Assembly: GCA_030446775.1 (NCBI GenBank)
Contig: JAUJMQ010000023.1
Coordinates: 1,577 to 41,024, forward strand
Source: Egibacteraceae bacterium
Lineage (GTDB): Bacteria > Actinomycetota > Nitriliruptoria > Euzebyales > Egibacteraceae
Length of the DNA stretch: 39,448 nucleotides
Reading direction: 5' to 3'
The notes beneath the pieces were generated by a model. That model was not told where the DNA came from. It did no database searches and worked only from the letters and a program-made list of their open reading frames with translations. Made by a program: the position numbers and the translations under genes. Positions 29,137 through 38,126 of this stretch are shown here, one piece after another. Within the stretch, counting starts at the first letter, position 1, and every line of letters starts with the position of its first letter.

Positions 29137-30339
29137 TCAGAACGCGTCGACGTTGAGCAGGAACTCCTTCGTCGTGTCCGTGTCGTCGACGTTGTTCCAG
29201 TTCAGGTTCCCGGCGCCCTGCAGGGCGGTCTTGACCTGCGCCGGCGTGGCGCCCGGGTTGTTCGCCTTGTACAGGGCGGCGGCACCGGCCACGTGCGGTG
29301 ACGCCATCGACGTGCCGCTGATCGTGTTGTAGCCGCCGTCGTTCCAGGTCGACAGGATGCACACGCCCGGGGCGATGAGGTCGACGTCGCTGCCGTAGTT
29401 GGAGAAGTCGGCGAACGTGTCGTCGACGTCGCTGCGGCAGGTCGCCGCACCACCGCCGCCGGGTTCGCCGTTGAAGTCGGCCAGCGCCGAGACCGTGATG
29501 ACCTCCTCATACGTCGCGGGCCGGTAGCTGTTGGCGTCCGCGGACGAGTTGCCCGCGGCGACCGCGTACGTGACGCCCGCGCCCACCGAGTTGCAGATGG
29601 CGTTGTGGTAGCTGTCGCTGCCGCCGCAGACGCTGTCGCCGCCCGAGCCGCCCAGGCTCATGTTGGCGACCTCGATCTCTGTGGCGTTCGCCGTGACGTA
29701 GTCGATGCCGCAGATGACCGACGAGGTGGTGCCGCTGCCGCGGTTGTCCAGCACGCGCACGGCCCACAGCCGCGCGCCCGGTGCGACGCCCACGACGCCG
29801 GCGCCGTCGTCCTTGGCCGCGACGGTGCCCGCGACGTGCGTGCCGTGGCCGTGGCCGTCGTTGTAGGTGTTGGGCCCGCGCACGCAGTTCCTGCCCCCGA
29901 CCACGTTCAGGTCCGGATGGTCGACGTCGATGCCGGTGTCGATGATCGCGACGTCGACGTTCACCGTGCCGGTGCCGTCACCCGCCACCGCACTGCTCAG
30001 CTCGCCGTCGACGCGGTCGATGCCGGTCGGAAGGCTCTGCACCTGGGTGGTGACGACGCGGTCCTGCTCCACGCCCGCCACCCGGGGGTCGGCCGCGACG
30101 GCGCGGGCCTGCGCCGCCGACATCCGCGCCGCGTAGCCGCGCACGGCGTGCCGGTACACGTGATCGACGACGGCCCCGTTGCGGGCCGCATGGTCGGCGG
30201 CGACCGCGCCGGGCCGGGCTCCCGCGGTGAGCGTGACGATGTAGGAGCCGGGTACGACGTCGCCCTGCCGCGGCTGCGCCTCGGCCGCGGCGGGCAGGAG
30301 CGATGCGAGCAGCACGAGCAGCACGACGGACCGACGCAT
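29137..30339 (-). CDS. Secreted subtilisin-family (S8) serine protease
   Basis: 400-residue exported protease. A signal peptide (MRRSVVLLVLLASLLPAAAEA) precedes an I9-type inhibitor propeptide (GSYIVTLTAG ... AVRGYAARMS ... DPRVAGVEQD). The catalytic domain has the full triad: Asp in VAIIDTGIDVDHPDL, His in GHGTHVAGT and Ser in SGTSMASPHVAG, with the oxyanion Asn in VAAGNSSADANS. Several cysteines (CVRG, ICGI, CGGS, CRSD, CILS) suggest disulfides. No extra C-terminal domain follows, so it is a simple secreted protease like actinobacterial alkaline serine proteases. Its upstream region contains palindromes. Confidence 0.95.
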   Translation of the reverse strand: MRRSVVLLVLLASLLPAAAEAQPRQGDVVPGSYIVTLTAGARPGAVAADHAARNGAVVDHVYRHAVRGYAARMSAAQARAVAADPRVAGVEQDRVVTTQVQSLPTGIDRVDGELSSAVAGDGTGTVNVDVAIIDTGIDVDHPDLNVVGGRNCVRGPNTYNDGHGHGTHVAGTVAAKDDGAGVVGVAPGARLWAVRVLDNRGSGTTSSVICGIDYVTANATEIEVANMSLGGSGGDSVCGGSDSYHNAICNSVGAGVTYAVAAGNSSADANSYRPATYEEVITVSALADFNGEPGGGGAATCRSDVDDTFADFSNYGSDVDLIAPGVCILSTWNDGGYNTISGTSMASPHVAGAAALYKANNPGATPAQVKTALQGAGNLNWNNVDDTDTTKEFLLNVDAF

Positions 30340-30363
30340 GGAAACTCCCGTCTCGAGCGGACC

Positions 30364-30425
30364 GCGGACCGGTCCGCTTCCCGAGACTAGTCACATTGCA
30401 CTAGGCCGGACAAGAGTGAATTATC
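30364..30425 (-). promoter_or_regulatory. Promoter region of the protease gene with two palindromes
   Basis: On the minus strand GATAAT (30425 to 30420) is a good -10 match in an unusually AT-rich spot. Downstream of it, in the expected 5' leader, are the imperfect dyad CTAGTCACATTGCACTAG (30387-30404) and the perfect 14-base palindrome GCGGACCGGTCCGC (30364-30377). An alternative pair, TTGTCC and TAGTCT with an 18-base spacer, overlaps the dyad. Either way the palindromes sit where a repressor would act. A weak C5/G5 stem lies at 30452-30470, after uvrB. Confidence 0.45.
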
Positions 30426-30497
30426 CTTCCCCTGCCCGGGGGTTAGACGATCCCCCGCACCGCTTGGGGGCGTCGGGCGGCGACGCCGGCGGCCGGC

Positions 30498-32550
30498 TCA
30501 GCGCAGCGCTTCGGTCATGCCCCGGAGCTCGCGCTTGAGGTCGCTGATCTCGTCACGCAACCGTGCGGCGTACTCGAAGCGCAGCTCCGCGGCGGCCTCG
30601 TTCATCTCGTCGCTGAGCGTCTGGATGAGCTTGGCGAGGTCCTCGGTCGGCAGGTCGCTGACCGTCGGGACCCCGTCCGCCCCGTCGCGCTGCCCGCCGC
30701 GGCCGCGACGGCTGCGCAGCTTGGGCGTGGCGGCGGTGTAGGGCGTGCCTGCCTCCGCGGCGCGGGCCATCTGGATGATGTCGCCGACCTTCTTGCGGAT
30801 CGTCTGCGGGTCGATCCCGTGCTCGACGTTGTACTGCAAGCAGCTTGCGCCGGCGGTTCGTCTCGCTGATCGCGTTGCGCATCGAGTCGGTCAACGCGTC
30901 GGCGTACATGACGACCTGGCCGTTGAGGTTGCGGGCAGCGCGGCCGATCGTCTGCACCAGCGACGTCTCCGAGCGCAGGAACCCCTCCTTGTCGGCGTCG
31001 AGGATCGCGACGAGCGACACCTCCGGCAGGTCGAGCCCCTCCCGCAGGAGGTTGATGCCGATGAGCGCGTCGTACTCGCCCAGCCGCAGCTCGCGCAGGA
31101 TCTCGATGCGCTGGACCGTGTCGATCTCGGAGTGCAGGTAGCGCACCCGCAGGCGGACTCCAGCAGGTAGTCGGTGAGGTCCTCGGACATCTTCTTCGTG
31201 AGCGTCGTCACGAGGACCCGCTGGTCGGCGTCCGCGCGGCCACGGATCTCGGCGATGAGGTCGTCGATCTGTCCCTTGGTGGGCCGCACGACGACCTCGG
31301 GGTCCACCAGCCCGGTCGGGCGGATGACCTGCTCCACGACGGTGCTCGCGACCCGCTTCTCGAACGGGCCGGGCGTGGCCGAGACGTGGAGGGTCTGCGT
31401 GGTGCGGGCCCGGAACTCCTCGAACGTCAGGGGCCGGTTGTCCAGCGCGCTGGGCAGGCGGAAGCCGTGCTCGACGAGGGTGAGCTTGCGCGACCGGTCG
31501 CCCTCGTACATCCCGCCGATCTGGGGGACGGCCACGTGGGACTCGTCCACTCCACGATGAGCAAAAAGTCGTCGGGGAAGTAGTCCAGCAGCGTTGGGCG
31601 TGTCGCCGGGGCCGCGCCCGTCGATGTGCCGGGAGTAGTTCTCGATGCCCGAGCAGAAGCCGATCTCGCGCATCATCTCCAGGTCGTAGGTGGTGCGCAT
31701 CCGCAGCCGCTGCGCCTCGAGCAGCTTGCCGGCCGCCTCGAGCTCCGCGAGACGCTCGCCCAGCTCCGCCTCGATCGTCGCGACGGCCCGCTGCATCCGC
31801 TCGGGGCTGGCGACGTAGTGGGAGTTGGGAAGATGCCGGCCGAGGAGGTCGGCCACGATCTCGCCGGTGAGTGGGTCCAGCCGGGTGATCCGGTCGACGG
31901 TGTCGCCGAAGAACTCGACGCGGTAGGCGAGCTCGCTGTCGGCCGGGAACACCTCGAGCGTGTCGCCGCGGAGGCGGAACTTGCCGCGTGAAGTTCCAGG
32001 TCGTTGCGCTCGTACTGAAGGTCCACGAGCCGTCGCAAGGTGGCGTCGAGCCCGCCTCGGAACCCACGGCGAGCATGAGCACGTGCTTGCGGTACTCCTC
32101 GGGGGAGCCCAGGCCGAAGATGCACGACACGCTCGCGACGATGAGCACGTCGCGGCGGGTGAGCAGCGCCATCGTCGCCCGGTGCCGCAGCCGCTCGACC
32201 TCCTCGTTGATCGAGGAGTCCTTCTCGATGTAGGTGTCGCTCGACGGGACGTACGCCTCGGGCTGGTAGTAGTCGTAGTAGCTGACGAAGTACTCGACCG
32301 CGTTGCCGGGGAAGAACTCGCGGAACTCGTTGGCGAGCTGGGCGGCGAGCGTCTTGTTCGGCGCGATGACGAGCGTCGGCCGCTGCACCGCCTCGACGAT
32401 CTTCGAGGCGGTGTAGGTCTTCTTCGAGCCGGTGACCCCGAGCAGGACGATGTCGGACTCGCCGCGCTGCACCGCCTCGGCCACGCCGGTGATCGCACGC
32501 GGCTGGTCACCGGACGGCTCGAAGTCGCTGACGACCTTGAAGCTGCCCAT
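30498..32550 (-). CDS. uvrB: Excinuclease ABC subunit B (at least five frameshifts; altered Walker A)
   Basis: Helicase-like core of nucleotide excision repair, loaded on DNA by UvrA and cut by UvrC. The ATG at 32548-32550 begins [19 protein letters not shown]. Conserved stretches are all present but spread over three frames: [117 protein letters not shown] and the C-terminal UVR motif with [13 protein letters not shown]. Shifts lie near 32050, 31986, 31595, 31550, 31155 and 30838. Most are single lost bases in G/C runs, and one is a tandem duplicate TCCAC at 31546-31555. The P-loop reads GVTGSKKT (residues 38-45), with Lys in place of the final Gly. Confidence 0.9.
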
Positions 32551-32596
32551 GCCGCCAGCGTAGTGCGAGGGTGCGACAGGACGGGCTGCCGCCTGC

Positions 32597-33396
32597 TCAG
32601 TGCTGCGGGTCCGGCACGACGACGGCGACCTCGCGTTACTCCGTCCGCCGCGCCCGCCGGCGGCGGCGAGCCCAGCACCAGCAGCAGGAAGGCCACGGCG
32701 GCCGCGACAGGCGCGAGCCGCTTGGCGACGGCGCCGCCGGCGACCTCCAGCAGGTCGATGGCGTCGTCGTCGCGCCGCGCGGCGGGCGCGCGCCGCGGCA
32801 GGCGGCGGTCCGGTGGGCGTCGGCTCGGCAGTCCGGCGGGCGTCGGCTCGCCGGGCGGCGCCGCGGCAGGCGGCGGCCCCGGCGCGTCGGGGCGCGGCGT
32901 GACCCCGGCCGGGTGTGGCGGCTCGTCCCCGGCGTCCTCGCCGGTCCGCCCGGTGGCGCCCAGCTCCTCGGCCAGACACGACGCGAAGCGGTCGAGCAGC
33001 TTGTTGCCGACGTCGACCATGACCCCCCGGCCGAACTGCGCGGGCTTGCCGGTGATCGTGAGGTCGGTGGTGACGGTGACGTCGGTGCTGTCGCCTGCCT
33101 CGGTCAACGCCGCCGCGATCGTCGCCCGGGCCGTGCCGGTGCCGCGGGTCTCTCCTTGGCGTTCGCCTCGATCGTCGCCGCGCGGGCGTCCTCGTCGACC
33201 GAGGCGAAGCGCGCCGTCCCGCGGTAGGTGACCTGCATCGGGCCGACCTTGACCTTCACGCTGCCGGTGAACTCGTCGCCGTCCACCGACTCGAGGGCCG
33301 CACCGGGCATGCACGGCGCGATCCGCTCGATGTCGCGCAGGACGACCCAGGCCTCGCCGGCAGGGACGGGGACAGTGAACAGTGGGTCAGCTCCAT
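32597..33396 (-). CDS. coxG: CoxG-like SRPBCC protein with proline-rich linker and C-terminal membrane anchor (frameshifted)
   Basis: CoxG-family protein, thought to tether the Cox molybdenum hydroxylase to the membrane. The N-terminal SRPBCC domain reads [44 protein letters not shown] and [19 protein letters not shown], matching family members. The ATG at 33394-33396 (AGGAGA upstream) is one base out of frame with this (a lost base near 33378), and a second shift lies near 33150. A long Pro/Arg/Ala linker and one hydrophobic helix ([13 protein letters not shown]) follow. The end is uncertain; the TGA at 32597-32599 needs one more shift near 32630. The start overlaps the end of the nucleotidyltransferase gene by ten bases. 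Confidence 0.8.
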
Positions 33397-34028
33397 GGCA
33401 CCATCTCCTGCGTGTCGAGGCCGGGCTGTGCGACGTCCTTCCCGGTCATCACGCGCGCGACGCGGTCGAGGTCGGCGGTGTCGATGTCGTCGGGTGAGCC
33501 CGCACCGTCGCAGGGCACGCGCGTGACGAGCTGCGGATGCCGGCGCAGGAAGCGGCGCGCCCCGACGTCGCCGACGGCCTCCGAGCGGACCCGTGCCAAC
33601 AAGACCGCGTCGAGCAGGACCGGGGTGCCGGGGCGGCCGTGCCACTGGGCGACGGCTGCCACGGCGCCCCGCGCCACGCGTCCACCAACCGGCCGACTGC
33701 CGCCGGGCGCACGAGCGGCTGGTCGGCGAGCGCGACGACGACGGCCTGGCAGCCGGCGGGCAGCGCGTCGATGCCGATCCGCAGCGACGACCCTCATGCC
33801 GGTCGCCCACTCGGGGTTGACCACGACATGCGCCCGCGCGAGGTCGGCCCGTTCGACGACCTCGTCGGCGGCCGCTCCGACGACGACCACGATCGGGTCG
33901 CAGCCGCCATCGTGCAACAGCCGCGCGCCCTGCTCGATCAGGAGCTGCCCGCCGATCTCGACGAGCGCCTTCGGTCCGCCGAGGCGCGTCCCGGCCCCGG
34001 CGGCCAGCAGCAGGCCCGCCACGGTCAC
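33387..34028 (-). CDS. MocA/MobA-like nucleotidyltransferase (molybdenum cofactor cytidylyltransferase type)
   Basis: About 213 residues. The NTP-transferase signature GLLLAAGAGTRLGGPKALVE is at the N-terminus. The middle reads correctly only in another frame (SSLRIGIDALPAGCQAVVV, ALADQPLVRPAAVG) between an extra G near 33793 and a lost base near 33670; the two shifts cancel. The C-terminal half has RPGTPVLLDAVLLARV and DIDTADDL-like DIDTADLDRV. This set is typical of MocA, which attaches CMP to molybdopterin for xanthine-oxidase-family enzymes, in agreement with its place between XdhC and CoxG. The GTG start overlaps the XdhC stop by four bases. Confidence 0.85.
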   Translation of the reverse strand: MTVAGLLLAAGAGTRLGGPKALVEIGGQLLIEQGARLLHDGGCDPIVVVVGAAADEVVERADLARAHVVVNPEWATGMRVVAADRHRRAARRLPGRRRRARRPAARAPGGSRPVGGRVARGAVAAVAQWHGRPGTPVLLDAVLLARVRSEAVGDVGARRFLRRHPQLVTRVPCDGAGSPDDIDTADLDRVARVMTGKDVAQPGLDTQEMVPWS

Positions 34029-35205
34029 GGCCGGCGACCGACCGCGTCGTGGGAGTGGATCGCGCCGGACGTCTGCCGAGGGGACGCCCGGTGCCGCCCC
34101 ACCGCAGCGCGATGATCTCCGCCGCGATCGACACGGCCGTCTCCTCGGGTGTCCGTGCGCCGATCGAGCCCGACCGGCGAGCGCAGCCGGCCCAGCTCGG
34201 CGTCGGTCAGGCCCCGCTCGCGCAGTAGCCGTGCGAGCCGGTCGGCGTGCGTGCGACGGCTCCCCATCGCGCCGATGTAGGCGGCGGGCGTCCGCAGCGC
34301 CACCTCGAGCAGCGGGACGTCGAACTTGGGTCGTGGGTCAGCACGCAGATGACCGTGCGGGCGTCGACGGCGGTGTCGGACAGGAAGCGGTGCGGCCAGG
34401 CGACGACGACCTCGTCGGCGTCGGGGAAACGGGCCTGTGTGGCGAAGGTGGCCCGCGCGTCGCAGACCGTCACGCCGTAACCGAGGAAGGCGCGATCCGG
34501 GCGACCGCCGCTGCGAAGTCGATCGCGCCGAACACGAGCATCCGCGGTCGCGGTGCGAAGGACTCGACGAAGACGGCGACGTCGTCGACCGCGCGCGCCG
34601 CTGCCTCGGAACGACCGGGTAGCCGCTGCCCGGTCCGGCCCTGCTCCAGCAGCCCGCGCGCGTCGTCGGTGACCGCCACGTCGAGGCCTCGCTGCCCAGC
34701 CCGCCGAGCGTCCGGTCGGGCCAGACGGCGAGCTTCGCGCCGACGCGCACGCCACCGGCCCCGGCCGGTCCGGCGCCCGCGGCTGGCGACCCGTCTGCTC
34801 GGCCTCCTCGCCCAGGGCGACGACGGTCGCGACGGCCACCCGGCTCCTGCGCCGCGATCGACGCGGCGACCGCCTCCACCAGGGTGGCGCGTTCGCCCGC
34901 CACCGGCTCGACGAGCACGTCGATGATCCCGCCGCAGGTCAGCCCGACCGCGAACGCCTCGTCGTCGCTGATCCCGTAGGTGACGACGCGCGCCGGCGCA
35001 CCGGCCATCACCTCCCGGGCGACCTCGTAGACGGCGCCCTCCACGCAGCCGCCCGAGACGCTGCCGGCCACGGTCCCGTCGGCGCTGACCGCCATCGCGG
35101 GCACCGGGTCGCGGGTGCGCTGTCGCGCACCCCGACGACCGTCGCCAGCCCGACCGGCGTGCCCGCCGCCAGCCAGCCACGCAAGGTGGGCAGGATGTCA
35201 CGCAC
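34025..35205 (-). CDS. XdhC/CoxF-family maturation factor (multiple frameshifts)
   Basis: XdhC-type chaperone that handles and inserts the sulfurated molybdenum cofactor into molybdenum hydroxylases; in cox clusters the corresponding gene is coxF. Pieces in order: RDILPTLRGWLAAGTPVGLA (GTG 35203-35205), VSGGCVEGAVYEVAREV, GLTCGGIIDVLVEPV, then MLVFGAIDFAAAVARIA, YGVTVCDARATFATQARFPD and the C-terminal Rossmann end YIGAMGSRRTHADR, RERGLTDAELGRL. At least six frame changes split it, clustered between 34100 and 35110. Total span, about 393 codons, is normal. It overlaps the end of coxE by eight bases, and its own stop overlaps the MocA-like start. Confidence 0.85.
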
Positions 35206-36370
35206 GCGACGGCTCCCGGCGCGCCCCGCCCGCGACCACCCCGGCGAGCCGCTCCAGCGCGGCGAGGCTGTGACCTCGACGAAGTCGTCGACGTGCGGCA
35301 GGGCGGCGGCCATCCCCGCCGCCAGCGGGGCGTACCTGGCCGGGCCTTGCGCGGGTTGGCCCACACCACCCGGTGCGCCAGCCGCGCGAGCCGGGCCATC
35401 TGCTCACCCAGCGGCGCCGGGTCGCCCCGTTCCCAGCCGTCGGACATGATCACGACCACGCGCGCCGCGGGCCATCCCGCGTTGGCCCCAGCGGTCGAGG
35501 AACTCGCGGAGCAGGTCGCCGAGCCGGGTGCCGCCGCTCCAGTCCGGGCGCCGCCGCGAGCGCCGCCAGAGCCGTCGGCGTCCCGCGACGTCATCTCCCG
35601 CGTCACCCGCGTGAGCCGGGTGCCGACGGTGAACACCTCCGTGTGGGCCGAGCCGCGGCGGGCCGCGGCGTGGACGAAGCGCAGCAGCGCGTCGGCGTAG
35701 GCGCTCATGGAGCCGCTGACGTCCACCAGGAGCAGGACCCGGCGGGGCCGGTGCCGCGGCCGGCGGTGCCGCAGGACCCGCCAGCTCGCCGCGCGGCGCA
35801 GCAGCTCGCGAACTGTCCGCGCCGTGTCAGGGCGTGCTCGGCGCGCGCCGGCCGCTGGCGGCGCGAACGCCGCGTTTCGCCGGGTACGTCGAACGCGGTG
35901 AGCAGCCGGCGCAGCTCCTGGCGCTCGGCGGCGGTGAGGCTCGCGAAGTCGCGCCGGCGCAGGACCTCGGTCCTCGACGCGCTGGCGGTGACCGTTGCGA
36001 CCTCGTCGCCGGCCTCGCCGTCGTGCGCGACGTCGGCGCCGAGCGGCGCGAGCGACGCGGCGCGCCGGCGGGACCGCGCGGCGGCGGCGGGCCGCGTCGC
36101 CGGAGAAGTAGGCGTCAACAGACCCGGTTTCTGAAGGCCTGACGTCGTCGGCAGTCCAGTATAGGCCGCCGGCCGGCCCAGTACACGTCGAGCGTGCCGG
36201 CGCGGGTCGAGGATGTGGACAGGCGGCCACGGCTGCTCGACCTTGTCGTGGCCGCCAGCAATGCCGGCCCGCGCAGCGTCCGCGCCAGGTCGACGATCGC
36301 GGTGCGGTCGTCGCAGGTTGGCCGAGCTTGTCCCGTCACGCCTGGCCGGCGCTGTCCTCGCCACGGTCAC
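35198..36370 (-). CDS. coxE: CoxE-like VWA-domain protein (multiple frameshifts)
   Basis: VWA-domain partner of the CoxD AAA ATPase; in Oligotropha this pair takes part in assembling the CO dehydrogenase metal centre. The start is the GTG at 36368-36370, overlapping the coxD stop. The first part shows LDVYWAGRR, the common CoxE motif near an Asp-Val-Tyr-Trp. A central segment reads LRRRDFASLTAAERQELRRLL. The VWA MIDAS strand is VLLLVDVSGSMSAYADALLR, followed by HTEVFTVGTRLTRVTREM, VVVIMSDGWERGDPAPLGEQ and HRVVWANPRKARP, ending with HSLAALERLAGVV and the TGA at 35198. Several single-base indels break it between 35250 and 36330. Confidence 0.85.
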
Positions 36371-37278
36371 GCCCTCGACGCACGACCAGCCAGGAGGCGG
36401 TCGATGTCCATCCCCGCGCCCGTTCCAGGGTCCTTGTACTTCAGGACCAGTTCTGCGGGTCGCACGTAGCCAGCATCGAGCTGCTCGTAGCCCCAGCGAC
36501 GAGCGCCCGTCCAGTCCAGTTCAGCGGATCCCGGCGGTCGAACAGGTCTCGACCGCGCAGCCGCCGGTGCCGCGGTGATCGCGCGGCGAGCGCGGTGACG
36601 CCGTTGTCGGGATCAGCCGGACGATCGCGACCTCCCGCGCGAAGTCCGGGTGGTCCAGCCAGTGGTAGTAGCAGCGCCGCTTCAGCGCGTCGTGCACCTC
36701 GCGGGCGTTGACGTGACGACCACGACCGCGCGCGGGGCGCGCAGACGGTGCCCAGCTCGGGCACTGTCACGGTGAAGTCCAGGACAGATCTCCAGCAGGA
36801 ACGCCTCGAACTCGTCGTCGGCGCGGTCGACCTCGTCGACGAGCAGCACGCTCGGGGTCGTCTCCAGCGCCTGCAGCAGCGGGCGGGCGAGCAGGAAGCG
36901 CCGGTCGTACAGCTCGTGCTCGAGGCGCTCGGGGTCGCCGGCCTGGGGCGCGCCGGCGGTCTCGACCGCGCGCAGGTGCAGCAGCTGGCGGGGGAAGTCC
37001 CAGTCGTACAGGGCCTGGGACGCGTCGAGGCCCTCGTAGCACTGCAGCCGGATGAGCGGCGCCGGGAGCAGCGTCGCGAGCGTCTTGGCGACCTCGGTCT
37101 TGCCGACGCCCGCCTCGCCCTCCAGAAACAGGGGCCGGTGCAGGCGCAGCGCGAGGTAGCACGCCGTCGCGAGCCCGATGTCGGCGAGGTAGCCGTGGTC
37201 GCCGAGCAGGCCCTGCAGCGCCGCCGGGCTGGTGGCGCCGGCGGGCAGCAGGCCCAGGGGTGCGCCGGTCGCGGTCAC
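36367..37278 (-). CDS. coxD: CoxD/MoxR-type AAA+ ATPase (C-terminal frameshifts)
   Basis: MoxR-family AAA+ ATPase paired with CoxE for metal-centre assembly. The intact first two thirds show the Walker A FLEGEAGVGKTEVAK, pore-side YEGLDASQALYDWDFPRQLL and the Walker B VLLVDEVDRADDEFEAFLLE. After about 36785 the frame changes several times (FTVTVPELGTV, then VHDALKRRCYYHWLDHP, then YEQLDAGYVRPAELVLKYK). It ends at the TGA 36367-36369. The span equals 303 residues, right for CoxD. GTG start at 37276-37278, overlapping the coxM TGA by four bases. Confidence 0.9.
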
Positions 37279-38126
37279 TGCCCTCCGGCGGCGTGCTCCA
37301 CGGCGCGCCGGGTCAGGACCCGGGCGAGATGGCGCCGGTAGTCGGGCTGGGCGTTGAGGTCAGCCGAGGGGCTCGTGCCCTCGTCGGCCGACTCGGCCGC
37401 CGCCGCGACGGCATCCGGCGCAGCGCCGGCGAGCGCCTGTTCGGTGGCGGTCGCCCGGTAGGGCACCGGCCCCATGTTCGTGAGCGCCACACGGGCCTCG
37501 GCGATCGCACCGTCGTCCCGGCGGACGAGCGCGCACGCCCCGACGATCGCCCATGCCTGCGCGACGCGGTTGAACTTCTCGTAGCGGTAGCCCCAGCCGC
37601 TCAGCTTGGGCACCCGCACCTCGGTCAGGACCTCGTCGTCGGCGAGCGCGGTCTCGAGGTAGTCGACGAAGAACTCATCGGCCGGGATGGCCCGGTTGCC
37701 GCCCGGGCCGGTCGCGACGAGCTGCGCGTCCAGCGCGAGCGCCACGGCGGGCAGGTCCCCCGCCGAGTCGCCGTGCGACAGCGCGCCGCCGAGCGTGCCG
37801 CGGTGGCGGACCTGCGGGTCGCCGACCTGGGCGGTCGCCTGCGACAGGACCGGGCAGTGCTGCCGCACGAGCGGGTCGGCGACGACCTGGGCGTGAGTCG
37901 TCATCGCCCCGATCGCGAGCATGTCGCCGTCGTCGCGGACGCCGCGCAGCGCGGGGATCCGCCCGATGTCCACAACGACCGCGGGGTAGGCCAGCCGCAG
38001 CCGCATCAGGGGCAGCAGGCTTTGCCCGCCGGCGAGGACCTTGGCGTCGTCGCCGTGCTCGGCGAGCGCGGTGACCGCCTCGTCGACCGAGCCCGCCGCG
38101 ACGTAGTCGAACGGGGCCGGGATCAC
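37275..38126 (-). CDS. coxM: CoxM-like FAD-binding subunit of a molybdenum hydroxylase
   Basis: Medium subunit that passes electrons through FAD. 283 residues, intact. FAD motifs are AKVLAGGQSLLPLMRLRL near the N-terminus and the TLGG motif in HRGTLGGALSHGDSAGDLPA. The C-terminal CO dehydrogenase flavoprotein domain includes FNRVAQAWAIVGACALV. The GTG at 38124-38126 overlaps the coxL TGA by four bases. The order L then M (rather than M, S, L) is that usually seen in form II or other Cox-like enzymes. Confidence 0.94.
   Translation of the reverse strand: MIPAPFDYVAAGSVDEAVTALAEHGDDAKVLAGGQSLLPLMRLRLAYPAVVVDIGRIPALRGVRDDGDMLAIGAMTTHAQVVADPLVRQHCPVLSQATAQVGDPQVRHRGTLGGALSHGDSAGDLPAVALALDAQLVATGPGGNRAIPADEFFVDYLETALADDEVLTEVRVPKLSGWGYRYEKFNRVAQAWAIVGACALVRRDDGAIAEARVALTNMGPVPYRATATEQALAGAAPDAVAAAAESADEGTSPSADLNAQPDYRRHLARVLTRRAVEHAAGGQ

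Noticed and set aside
30553-32979. An 808-codon frame covering uvrB and part of coxG read as one protein.
   Set aside because: A chimera of correct and out-of-frame segments caused by indels; uvrB motifs move between three frames.
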